Source: SIG220 sp045615545 (GTDB taxonomy: Bacteria > Bacillota_I > Bacilli_A > RFN20 > CAG-826). From it: a stretch of 14,371 bases of DNA. The stretch is taken from assembly GCA_045615545.1 (NCBI GenBank), contig JAZLFA010000053.1, forward strand, positions 1 to 14,371, written 5' to 3'. Each line of letters starts with the position of its first letter. Within the stretch, counting starts at the first letter, position 1. Below the pieces are notes generated by a model. The model was not told the DNA's origin, did not search any database, and saw only the letters and a program-made list of their open reading frames with translations. Below are positions 1 through 5,386 of the stretch, in pieces. The position numbers and the translations under genes were made by a program.

Positions 1-212
1 ATCCTATCGTGAATGAAGGCCGCATTTCACTTCCTGATCTTGAATCAAAAGAGAAGTTTGAAGCTGAAATTGCTAAACTCAGAAATCTGGAGATTGACTC
101 AATTGAAAAAGCCACTCTTTTCGATAAAGATTTCAAATCAATAGATGATATTCCAACACCTCAGGAAGTATTGCTTCTTGAATGCATTATTGACTTTAAG
201 GAGGAAGAGTGA
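1..212 (+). CDS. Phage late-region protein, C-terminal end (partial)
   Basis: The reading frame is open at the left edge, so only the last ~70 residues of a protein are visible. A GTG at 9 could act as a start, but nothing resembling a ribosome binding site precedes it, and I therefore treat the gene as cut by the window. The visible part is acidic and probably helical (many Glu/Lys/Asp) and ends in three Glu. I do not recognise a family. Its job is suggested only by position: its TGA stop at 210-212 overlaps the ATG of the next gene by one base, and the next two genes are phage lysis-region type, so it is probably a small tail or late structural or accessory protein of the same phage operon. 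Confidence 0.55.
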   Translation, partial: PIVNEGRISLPDLESKEKFEAEIAKLRNLEIDSIEKATLFDKDFKSIDDIPTPQEVLLLECIIDFKEEE

Positions 213-472
213 TGGCTGACATTATTATTTCTATTGCTTCTGTAATTACTGCGCTTGGTGTAATACTCGGGGTGGTTCTTGGTATCTATAAGTTTTACTT
301 AAAGAACAATAAACAAGATTCGGACATCAAGGAAATCAAAAGCGAACAGTCTATTTTGACTTTTGGAGTTCTTGCCTGCTTAAAGGGTCTCAAAGAACAA
401 GGTTGCGATGGACCAGTTACAGAAGCAATCCAAAGGATTGAAACACATTTAAACGAACAAGCTCATAAATAA
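212..472 (+). CDS. Small one-helix phage protein upstream of holin
   Basis: An 86-residue protein. I start it at ATG 212 rather than at the in-frame GTG 209, because GGAGGAAGAG sits just before it and the ATG overlaps the upstream TGA by one base (translational coupling). Residues ~4-28 are one hydrophobic membrane segment. The rest is charged and helical, with the stretch 'LACLKGLKEQGCDGPV', which I recall as typical of small proteins found just before the holin in Clostridia and Bacilli prophages. These are often mis-annotated as amino-acid transporter permeases. A role beside the holin in lysis, comparable in position to XhlA-type proteins, is inference. The gene ends 15 bases before the holin start. 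Confidence 0.65.
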   Translation: MADIIISIASVITALGVILGVVLGIYKFYLKNNKQDSDIKEIKSEQSILTFGVLACLKGLKEQGCDGPVTEAIQRIETHLNEQAHK

Positions 473-487
473 GGAGGAGCAAAAATT

Positions 488-763
488 ATGGATTATTTAA
501 ATCTTATAGCCATACCGGCAATTGTTACTGCGGTTTATCTCATCATTGAGGTAATTAAGAAAGCAACTGGTGGATCTGAAAAGTTACTCAGATTCATTCC
601 TTTGATAGCATTAGGACTTGGTGCTATAGCAGGAGTGATTTGTTTCTTTTTCATTCCGGATATTATTCCGGCACCAAACGTTGTGGTTGCCATTATCGTT
701 GGCGCTGCATCAGGACTTTCTGCGACTGGTACTAACCAAATTGTGAAGCAGTTAAATAAGTGA
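488..763 (+). CDS. Phage holin
   Basis: A 91-residue, almost entirely hydrophobic protein. Three membrane segments can be placed at about residues 5-24, 36-56 and 64-84, with a short basic stretch (IKKATGGSEK) after the first and a basic C-terminus (IVKQLNK). Size, three-helix layout and position at the end of the phage late region fit a class I holin; the general form resembles the Listeria A118-type holin family, though I could not test which family. AAGGAGGAG at 471-479 gives a strong ribosome binding site. A holin makes the inner-membrane hole that lets an endolysin reach the wall. No endolysin gene follows, which is unusual and suggests a cut prophage or lysis genes placed elsewhere. Confidence 0.7.
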   Translation: MDYLNLIAIPAIVTAVYLIIEVIKKATGGSEKLLRFIPLIALGLGAIAGVICFFFIPDIIPAPNVVVAIIVGAASGLSATGTNQIVKQLNK

Positions 764-786
764 TTTTGGGCACAAACGTGCAAAAT
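764..786 (+). terminator. Short hairpin after holin gene (weak terminator candidate)
   Basis: TTTTGGGCAC (764-773) can fold onto GTGCAAAA (778-785) around a 4-base loop. The core is the GCAC/GTGC stem, and TTTT pairs with AAAA across a two-base bulge. It lies right after the holin stop. It lacks a clean T-run, so termination is only possible, not shown. Confidence 0.25.
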
Positions 787-851
787 GCTCTCAAAATAGT
801 GGTGCTATCGTGCAGAAAATGAAATTATTCTTGAAATTTTATGCCACATAC

Positions 852-880
852 TTGACCAAAGTATTAGAATTGCATATAAT
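852..880 (+). promoter_or_regulatory. Sigma-70 promoter of the RelB-like gene
   Basis: TTGACC at 852-857 and TATAAT at 875-880, separated by exactly 17 bases, with transcription expected near 887. This gives the antitoxin gene its own transcript, independent of the phage genes. Confidence 0.75.
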
Positions 881-891
881 AGTATTACAAA

Positions 892-910
892 TGTATGCGT
901 TTAACATACA
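892..910 (+). promoter_or_regulatory. Inverted-repeat operator before the RelB-like gene
   Basis: TGTATG (892-897) and CATACA (905-910) form a perfect 6-bp inverted repeat with a 7-base gap. It sits just downstream of the expected transcription start and touches the AAGGAGG ribosome binding site. RelB/DinJ proteins are ribbon-helix-helix repressors of their own promoters, so this is the natural candidate site for autoregulation. Confidence 0.5.
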
Positions 911-922
911 AGGAGGTACAAT

Positions 923-1222
923 ATGGCAGAACAAACACTTATTCAATTCAGAGCAGATAAACAGTTGAAAGACGAAGTAACTGCAATTTATGAATCAATA
1001 GGTATGGATTTACCTACAGCTTTTCGTATGTTTTTAGCCCGTAGCAAAATTGAGAAGGGACTTCCTTTTCCTGCAGTAATGCCAGAGAGTGTCGTTACAC
1101 GTACTGATGCGCTTTCTGCTTTTGAAGCATTAAGAGAACAAGCAGCTGATGTTCCTGAAATGACAGATGAGGAAGTCAATTTTGAGATTAAAGCGGTTAG
1201 AGATGAGAGAAAGGGTAAATAA
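923..1222 (+). CDS. RelB/DinJ-family antitoxin
   Basis: A 99-residue protein whose N-terminal ~50 residues match the RelB/DinJ pattern: a short strand (TLIQFR), then a helix-turn-helix of ribbon-helix-helix type around 'YESIGMDLPTAFRMFLARS', then 'GLPF'. The C-terminal half is acidic and likely unfolded until it binds toxin. Such antitoxins dimerise, repress their own promoter and neutralise a RelE/YafQ or PIN-type toxin encoded directly downstream. AAGGAGG at 910-916 supports the ATG at 923. The TAA stop at 1220-1222 overlaps an ATG at 1222, exactly as in a coupled antitoxin-toxin pair, but that second frame breaks after three codons. The promoter and operator are intact, so this looks like an orphan antitoxin left after toxin loss. 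Confidence 0.85.
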   Translation: MAEQTLIQFRADKQLKDEVTAIYESIGMDLPTAFRMFLARSKIEKGLPFPAVMPESVVTRTDALSAFEALREQAADVPEMTDEEVNFEIKAVRDERKGK

Positions 1223-1332
1223 TGAAATATTGACTTCTACGCACTAAACTAGTGATGAAAAGAGCGTGGATGTCAATAGAGTTTATATGTAGAAAAACTG
1301 CTTACACTGTCGCATTGCAAATAGTTCAAGAT
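1222..1332 (+). pseudogene. Possible toxin remnant downstream of RelB
   Basis: An ATG at 1222 overlaps the antitoxin stop and opens with M-K-Y before a TGA at 1231. Reading on in the same frame gives ~33 more codons to a TAA at 1330, including 'EFICRKTAY'. That stretch faintly resembles the '(F/Y)Y-I-x-R-K' stretch of PIN-type toxins that often pair with RelB/DinJ; 'MKY' is equally common at the start of YafQ-like toxins. A whole toxin would need ~270-420 bp, so most of the gene would be deleted. The position is convincing, the sequence match is weak. Confidence 0.3.
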
Positions 1333-1372
1333 TAAAAACATAAATTTTAGAAAAGATTCTGACAATTTAGAT

Positions 1373-1413
1373 TACCCAACAAAATCTATTGACAAAACAA
1401 TAAATGTTGGGTA
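1373..1413 (+). promoter_or_regulatory. 9-bp inverted repeat bracketing the DUF3990 operon promoter
   Basis: TACCCAACA (1373-1381) and TGTTGGGTA (1405-1413) are perfect inverted copies, with centres 32 bp (about three helical turns) apart. One half lies just upstream of the -35 box and the other ends inside the -10 box, so a protein bound to both halves would cover the promoter. This is a strong operator candidate for autorepression of the operon that starts at 1434. Confidence 0.6.
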
Positions 1414-1417
1414 TAAT
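1389..1417 (+). promoter_or_regulatory. Consensus sigma-70 promoter of the DUF3990 operon
   Basis: TTGACA at 1389-1394, exactly 17 bases, then TATAAT at 1412-1417. Both boxes match consensus perfectly, implying strong transcription unless repressed. The start point would be near 1424, leaving a leader of ~10 bases before the ATG at 1434. Confidence 0.85.
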
Positions 1418-1433
1418 AATATAGGGTGATGAA

Positions 1434-1739
1434 ATGAGTGTTCTTAAATCAGTTATTGCTCGTGAAGAGATGAGAAACGAAAATATGGTAAATCAGTATT
1501 CAAAAGAACTGGAAACCTTGCCTAGAGGTAAAATAACTCCCAAGGCTGTGAAAGGCAAGATCTATTATTATTTGTATTATCGAGACGGCAAAAAAGTAAT
1601 CAGCAAATATATCGGAAACGATGAAGATAAAATTGCTGATTGTCAAGAAAAACTGAATCGACGTAAACAAATAGAGGATATTTTGAAAAAGTTAAGAGAA
1701 GAAAAAATCAAGATTCAAAAAATGGAGGCAGTTTTATGA
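1434..1739 (+). CDS. Small basic protein opening the DUF3990/DUF3791 operon
   Basis: A 101-residue, Lys/Arg-rich protein. Residues ~38-62 carry a Y-rich motif, 'YYYLYYRDGKKVISKYIG', of the kind seen in small mobile-element proteins (DUF6788-like 'YYLRYREGGKVKSKYIG'). The last ~35 residues are a strongly charged helix, likely a coiled coil. AGGGTGAT at 1422-1429 serves as the ribosome binding site. The stop overlaps the next gene's start (ATGA at 1736-1739). Because it is first in the operon, small and basic, it could be the regulator that binds the inverted repeat at 1373-1413, or an antitoxin component; both are inference. I recognise the motif but not a defined function. Confidence 0.7.
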   Translation: MSVLKSVIAREEMRNENMVNQYSKELETLPRGKITPKAVKGKIYYYLYYRDGKKVISKYIGNDEDKIADCQEKLNRRKQIEDILKKLREEKIKIQKMEAVL

Positions 1740-2218
1740 TTCTTTATCATGGAAGCAATATGACAGTAGAAAAACCAAGACTGATTGAACAGAACCGATT
1801 TCTTGATTTTGGTTTTGGGTTTTATACAACTACCAACGAAGACCAAGCAATTACTTTTGCGAAAAAAGTATCCGCTCGCAAAGGAGGAGTTCCTACTTTA
1901 AATATTTATGAAATTAGCGATGTGATCGAAAGTAAGGAACTAGTTATCAAACGTTTTAAAGCACCAGATGAAGAATGGTTGGATTTTGTCTCTGAACATA
2001 GAAACGGAACTTATAGCGGAGAGCAGTATGATTTAATTATTGGTGCTGTAGCCAATGATGATGTATACAGAACTCTTCAGGTTTATGCTACTGGATTATT
2101 ATCGAAAGACCAAGCATTGGAAGCACTTAAAATTAAGAAATTATTTGATCAGTATGTGTTTGCGACCGAAAAATCAATTTCTCTTTTGAAATTTAAAGGT
2201 GCAGAGGAGGCAAAGTAA
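1736..2218 (+). CDS. DUF3990 protein, ADP-ribosyltransferase-like
   Basis: A 160-residue protein. It begins 'LYHGSNM..VEKP' and continues 'DFGFGFYTTTNEDQAITFAKK', the hallmarks of DUF3990. The arrangement (His in an N-terminal 'YHG' strand, a Gly-rich 'GFGFYTT' strand, then a helix starting at 'DQA') resembles the H-Y part of the ADP-ribosyltransferase fold, and 'SGEQYDLIIGAVANDD' near residues 93-108 could supply the third catalytic strand with an acidic residue. If active it would transfer ADP-ribose from NAD to a protein, nucleic acid or small molecule; this is inference from fold resemblance. It sits between the small basic protein (4-base overlap) and the 78-residue companion (stop directly followed by the next ATG), so all are co-translated. 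GGAGG lies just before its start. Confidence 0.75.
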   Translation: MILYHGSNMTVEKPRLIEQNRFLDFGFGFYTTTNEDQAITFAKKVSARKGGVPTLNIYEISDVIESKELVIKRFKAPDEEWLDFVSEHRNGTYSGEQYDLIIGAVANDDVYRTLQVYATGLLSKDQALEALKIKKLFDQYVFATEKSISLLKFKGAEEAK

Positions 2219-2455
2219 ATGGATGAAAGGTTTAATGCTATATTGAGCATTTCTATTATTCCTGCTACAGTAGATTTAATTGTTAAAAATGAAGGCCTAG
2301 ATGATATTGACGCAATCAATGAATTTTATAATTCTAAAACCTACGGGCTTCTTTCTGAAGAGGAAACGAAACTTTGGCATTATAGTCCTTTAACTCTTTA
2401 TTCGATGTGGAAAGGTGAAAAAGAAACTGGTGAAATATTATTTCCGGAGGGATAA
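2219..2455 (+). CDS. Small companion protein of DUF3990
   Basis: A 78-residue acidic protein with no spacing from the DUF3990 gene: its ATG directly follows the TAA at 2216-2218, and GGAGG for it lies inside the upstream gene. It shows 'DAINEFYNSKTYGLLSEEETKLWHYSP', a short helical protein pattern I associate with genes next to DUF3990/DUF3791, with an ending in '...TGEILFPEG'. I know no established function. Size, acidity, tight coupling to an ART-like protein and position suggest an antitoxin or chaperone for the DUF3990 protein, but this is only an inference from the layout. Confidence 0.65.
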   Translation: MDERFNAILSISIIPATVDLIVKNEGLDDIDAINEFYNSKTYGLLSEEETKLWHYSPLTLYSMWKGEKETGEILFPEG

Positions 2456-2457
2456 TT

Positions 2458-2685
2458 ATGAGTAAAGAATTACCTTTTTTAATCTTTTGTATTGAAGAAT
2501 ATAAGACACAGAAAAAAATGTCGGGGAACGATGTTTTGACATTATTTAACAAATACTCGGTTATGGAATATATTCAAGAATTTTATGAAGTTTTGCATAC
2601 GACAGGACCAAAATATATTGTCAACGATATTGATGTATATCTTACTTCCAGAGGGTTTGTAGTGGCACCATCATTACAAGGATAA
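2458..2685 (+). CDS. DUF3791 protein
   Basis: A 75-residue protein starting two bases after the previous stop, with GGAGG at 2446-2450. It matches the DUF3791 pattern: 'FLIFCIEEYKTQKKMSGNDVLTLFNKY', an aromatic helix 'VMEYIQEFYEVLHTTG', then 'YIVNDIDVYL'. DUF3791 genes are frequent partners of DUF3990 in gut Firmicutes, commonly on mobile elements. The function is not established to my knowledge. The fold is expected to be a small helical bundle, and a role as immunity or antitoxin partner is plausible. It is the last gene of the operon. Confidence 0.75.
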   Translation: MSKELPFLIFCIEEYKTQKKMSGNDVLTLFNKYSVMEYIQEFYEVLHTTGPKYIVNDIDVYLTSRGFVVAPSLQG

Positions 2686-2690
2686 ATGGA

Positions 2691-2720
2691 AAACTCCTAA
2701 TTTTTGAAAAATAGAGAGTT
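2691..2720 (+). repeat. Hairpin after the DUF3791 gene
   Basis: AACTC (2692-2696) pairs with GAGTT (2716-2720), and the inner ATTTTT (2700-2705) pairs with AAAAAT (2707-2712), with a three-base internal loop on each side. It follows the operon's last stop by a few bases and may mark its 3' end, but it has no T-run, so I do not call it a terminator. Confidence 0.35.
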
Positions 2721-2739
2721 CGAGAGAGTTCAAGATACT

Positions 2740-2773
2740 TTGAGATAGTGCCACCTTTGTGGTATGATATAAT
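2740..2773 (+). promoter_or_regulatory. Candidate promoter with internal palindrome
   Basis: TTGAGA at 2740-2745 is followed after 17 bases by TATGAT (2763-2768), which overlaps a perfect TATAAT at 2768-2773 (22-base spacing). Between the boxes, GCCAC-CTTT-GTGGT (2750-2763) forms a small palindrome that could be an operator. It faces the compact hairpin at 2794-2826 and the recombinase genes. Confidence 0.45.
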
Positions 2774-2793
2774 AGGAAAATTAAATAGGAATC

Positions 2794-2835
2794 AAGGCCA
2801 TGGTAGGAGAAATCTTGCCGGGCCTTTTCTTGTTG
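2794..2835 (+). terminator. Compact two-part hairpin with T-rich tail
   Basis: AAGGCC (2794-2799) pairs with GGCCTT (2821-2826). Inside it, GGTAGG (2802-2807) pairs with CTTGCC (2814-2819) using two G-U pairs, around a 6-base loop. The tail is TTCTTGTTGTTTTC. It lies only ~15-20 bases after the promoter at 2740-2773, so a transcript would be a ~55-base structured RNA, or the hairpin acts as an early stop for the recombinase transcript. GC-rich compared with its surroundings. Confidence 0.5.
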
Positions 2836-2889
2836 TTTTCAAGACACAAAAAATTATCAAAAAAGTTCAATAATTATCGGGTAAATCGC

Positions 2890-2931
2890 TTGCTATTTTT
2901 TGCACAAAGAGTGATATATATACGTGCAAAA
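2890..2931 (+). promoter_or_regulatory. Second leader promoter region with inverted repeat
   Basis: TTGCTA (2890-2895) and TATATA (2915-2920), 19 bases apart, form a weak sigma-70 promoter. TTTTGCAC (2898-2905) and GTGCAAAA (2924-2931) are a perfect 8-bp inverted repeat around the -10 box and could be an operator. A transcript from here would carry the leader ORF and terminator that follow. Confidence 0.4.
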
Positions 2932-2944
2932 CGGAGGTGGTTTT

Positions 2945-3088
2945 ATGCGATCTAATCATTGTATTTTTTATGAGGGACATAGCTTAAAAGGCTGTGTCTC
3001 TTTTTTTACGGCCCAGGTGGTCGGCGAAAAACTTTTTAATAGGAGAATAGTAAAAAATGGAAATCACAAAAATCGAAAAAACAGTTAA
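2945..3088 (+). CDS. Leader ORF before the recombinase genes
   Basis: A 47-codon frame beginning M-R-S-N-H-C-I-F, with a strong GGAGGTGG ribosome binding site at 2933-2940 and good spacing. It runs through an intrinsic terminator (2974-3007) and overlaps the recombinase start at 3057 by 32 bases in another frame. The arrangement of strong ribosome binding site, short ORF, then terminator is that of a leader peptide controlling an attenuator, as known upstream of resistance and some mobile-element genes. Ribosome movement or stalling on the first codons would decide hairpin folding. The peptide itself may have no function after residue ~15. No biochemical trigger can be read from the sequence. 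Confidence 0.45.
   Translation: MRSNHCIFYEGHSLKGCVSFFTAQVVGEKLFNRRIVKNGNHKNRKNS
2974..3007 (+). terminator. Intrinsic terminator / attenuator before the recombinases
   Basis: GGGACATAGC (2974-2983) pairs over 10 bp (two G-U) with GCTGTGTCTC (2991-3000) around the loop TTAAAAG, followed by seven T at 3001-3007. This is a textbook intrinsic terminator placed ~50 bases ahead of the recombinase start, inside the leader ORF, so recombinase expression should depend on read-through. Confidence 0.75.
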
Positions 3089-4013
3089 ACCACAGGCAGT
3101 ATTCATTCGGGAACAAACACCTAAAAGAGAACGAGTAGCTGCTTATGCAAGAGTGTCCACAATTCAGGACGCTCAAGAAGAATCCTACGAATCACAAGTA
3201 AATTATTACAAAGCCAAAATTTCAGAGAATCCTTGCTGGGATATGGTTGGCGTGTTCGGGGACGAAGGAGTTTCAGGACTAAGAATGATGGAAAGACCAC
3301 AGTTCTTAAGGCTTTATGACAAATGTAAAAAAGGCGAGGTGGATAGGATTCTTTGTAAGTCTATTTCCAGATTCGCCAGGAACGCAGCCGAGTGCATTGA
3401 AGTGCTTGATGAAATGAACAGGTTCGGAGTGGTGGTCTACTTTGAAAAAGAGAACATTTATTCTAACGACAAGAACTTAGCCATTGTATTAAAGATTTTA
3501 GCTTCACTTGCACAGGAAGAAGTAAACAGCATTTCTCAACTAGTTAAATTTGCTTACCAAAGAAATGCGGAAGTTGGAAATCCTACCTGCTCATGCCCTT
3601 ATGGGTATAAGAAATTACCAAGAGAACCAGGTTCTTTTAAACATGTCTGGGTGATTGATTTGGAACAAGCGAAAAGAGTAAGACTTGCCTTTGACCTAGC
3701 TAGACAAGAAGCTCCTTTTACAGAAATAACAAAAGCACTAAACGAGTACGAAAAAGAGAACGGTGGAACAAAGGTATGGAGAGTTTCAACTGTTGCCGCA
3801 ATGATACGAAACGTAGCTTATAAAGGTGATGTTCTTACCAATAAAACAGTGGTAACCGACTACGTTACCGGAAAAGCGGTAAAGAATAATGGCGAATTTC
3901 CTCAGGTCTATATTGAAAAGCATCATCAGCCTTTGGTAGATCCCATTATTTTTGACCGCATTCAGACAAAGATAAACAAAAAAGTTAATAAAGTCAGGAG
4001 GATAGTCAGATGA
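3057..4013 (+). CDS. Serine recombinase, short form (resolvase plus recombinase domain)
   Basis: A 318-residue protein. The resolvase/invertase catalytic domain spans ~27-165: 'AAYARVS' puts the nucleophile at Ser34 with Arg32, and 'KSISRFAR' (101-108) supplies the other conserved Ser/Arg residues. A 'Recombinase' DNA-binding domain follows from ~175 to 290 ('PYGYKK', 'WRVSTVAAMIRNVAYKGDVL'). It ends soon after 'HHQPLVDPIIFDRIQ', so it lacks the zinc ribbon and coiled coil of a full large serine recombinase (usually 450-600 residues). Such short partners occur beside a full recombinase in Firmicutes integrative elements. Its TGA overlaps the ATG of the second recombinase (4010-4013). AGGAG at 3042-3046 supports the start. 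It probably acts with its neighbour in excision or integration. Confidence 0.85.
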   Translation: MEITKIEKTVKPQAVFIREQTPKRERVAAYARVSTIQDAQEESYESQVNYYKAKISENPCWDMVGVFGDEGVSGLRMMERPQFLRLYDKCKKGEVDRILCKSISRFARNAAECIEVLDEMNRFGVVVYFEKENIYSNDKNLAIVLKILASLAQEEVNSISQLVKFAYQRNAEVGNPTCSCPYGYKKLPREPGSFKHVWVIDLEQAKRVRLAFDLARQEAPFTEITKALNEYEKENGGTKVWRVSTVAAMIRNVAYKGDVLTNKTVVTDYVTGKAVKNNGEFPQVYIEKHHQPLVDPIIFDRIQTKINKKVNKVRRIVR

Positions 4014-5386
4014 GCGATTTTGAAATTGTAAAAGAACAATCAAGATTAAACCCAAATGTTCAAGTCATTAAAAGGGTGAGTGGAAGTCCGGTCATTACGC
4101 AGATTCCGGGAGTTAAAAGAGTAGCAGCCTACTGCCGTGTTTCAAGAAACCTGGAAATTCAGGAATCATCCATTGAAAACCAGATCAGTTCTTACGAGAG
4201 AACTATAGCAGAAAAACCTGGTTGGCAGCTTGTCGGTATTTACGCAGACCGCGGTATTTCCGGAACCACAGCGACAAAAAGACCTGAGTTTCAAAGGATG
4301 ATTAAGGACGCTAAAGACGGCAAGATAGATTTAATTATTGCAAAGTCCATTTCAAGGTTTGCAAGAAACACATTAGACACTCTTCAATACACAAGACTAT
4401 TAAAGGATATTGGTGTTGGAGTTTATTTTGAAAAAGAAAGGGTGGATACAGAATCGGCTATCAGTGAACTCCTTCTTACAGTCTTTGCTGCCTTTGCACA
4501 GGAAGAATCCATTTCTATCAGCGAAAACATTAAAAGAGGTTTCAGACAGAACTTCGCTTTAGGAAGACCAAAGTTCTCTGGTACTTATGGTTATAGACCT
4601 AATCCTGATAATAAAGCCGAGTGGTTTGTGATTGAAGAACAAGCAGAAATAGTAAGAAGAATTTATAACCTTTTCCTTTCAGGAGTTGGTTTAAACGACA
4701 TTGGCAAAATACTCAACAGTGAAGGTGTTGAACCACCAAAGGGTGAAGCTTGGTATACAACTACCATAAAGAACCTGATCCGAAATGAAAAATATGTAGG
4801 CGATGTTACAATGCAAAAGACTTATAGCAAAGATGCTTTAACCCATAAAGCGATGAAAAACATAGATAACATGGTTGAAAAATACTATGTAAAAGACCAT
4901 CATCCGGCTATCATTTCAAGATTTGATTATGAACTTGCCGTCAGAACGCTTGACCTGAAAAACCATAAAGCAGGAACGCATCAATATCCATATTACGAAT
5001 ATTTGAAATGCCCTCATTGTGGGAAGCCTATGATTGGTTTTGCTTTGAAGACTCACAGTGAAAGAGCCTGGATCTGCAGCGATTTTAAAAACTGCAAGAA
5101 CGATATTATCAGAGAAAAATATATCGATAGAGCTGTGATTGCAGCGGTTAATTCACTTCCCAGAGCCATTACCGGATATGAGCAAACCATCAAAGACTCG
5201 CAAGACCATTTTGCAAATGACGGTAAAGTAGAGCTTAAAGTATTAAAACCGCTCATTAAAAACATAGAAATAATCGACCACAAATTAATAAGGATTCATT
5301 TCCTTTTTGATAAATCTTACGACTATGCAATTACCTATGATAAACCATGCTTATCCAATTTCGCCTTTAGAATCAGCAAAAGTTAG
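4010..5386 (+). CDS. Large serine recombinase with zinc ribbon
   Basis: A 458-residue protein. The catalytic domain covers ~35-180: 'AAYCRVS' with nucleophile Ser45 and Arg43, 'KSISRFARN' at 112-120. The recombinase domain covers ~190-310 ('GTYGYRP', 'IRNEKYVGDV'). A zinc ribbon has Cys334, Cys337, Cys356 and Cys362, then ~95 residues with a final strand region ('NIEIIDHKLIRIHFLF'). Such enzymes cut attachment sites with 2-bp staggered ends and move large elements. It is translationally coupled to the short recombinase, so the two are made together. The last ~15 residues ('PCLSNFAFRISKS') overlap, in another frame, the start of a truncated IS110 transposase, so the native C-terminus was probably replaced by an IS-derived tail. 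All catalytic residues remain, so activity is possible. Confidence 0.85.
   Translation: MSDFEIVKEQSRLNPNVQVIKRVSGSPVITQIPGVKRVAAYCRVSRNLEIQESSIENQISSYERTIAEKPGWQLVGIYADRGISGTTATKRPEFQRMIKDAKDGKIDLIIAKSISRFARNTLDTLQYTRLLKDIGVGVYFEKERVDTESAISELLLTVFAAFAQEESISISENIKRGFRQNFALGRPKFSGTYGYRPNPDNKAEWFVIEEQAEIVRRIYNLFLSGVGLNDIGKILNSEGVEPPKGEAWYTTTIKNLIRNEKYVGDVTMQKTYSKDALTHKAMKNIDNMVEKYYVKDHHPAIISRFDYELAVRTLDLKNHKAGTHQYPYYEYLKCPHCGKPMIGFALKTHSERAWICSDFKNCKNDIIREKYIDRAVIAAVNSLPRAITGYEQTIKDSQDHFANDGKVELKVLKPLIKNIEIIDHKLIRIHFLFDKSYDYAITYDKPCLSNFAFRISKS

Noticed and set aside
535..783. 82-codon minus-strand frame opposite the holin
   Set aside because: It is the antisense of the holin reading frame, has no ribosome binding site and a low-complexity, non-family-like product. 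The plus-strand holin has a strong ribosome binding site and clear membrane helices.
1242..1254. CACTA-AAC-TAGTG small palindrome after the antitoxin gene
   Set aside because: A 5-bp stem without a T-run is too weak to call a terminator, and it lies inside the presumed toxin remnant.
5307..5386. Genuine fusion of serine recombinase and IS110 transposase into one protein
   Set aside because: The two frames differ, and the recombinase stops at 5386 inside the IS frame, so no single polypeptide is made.
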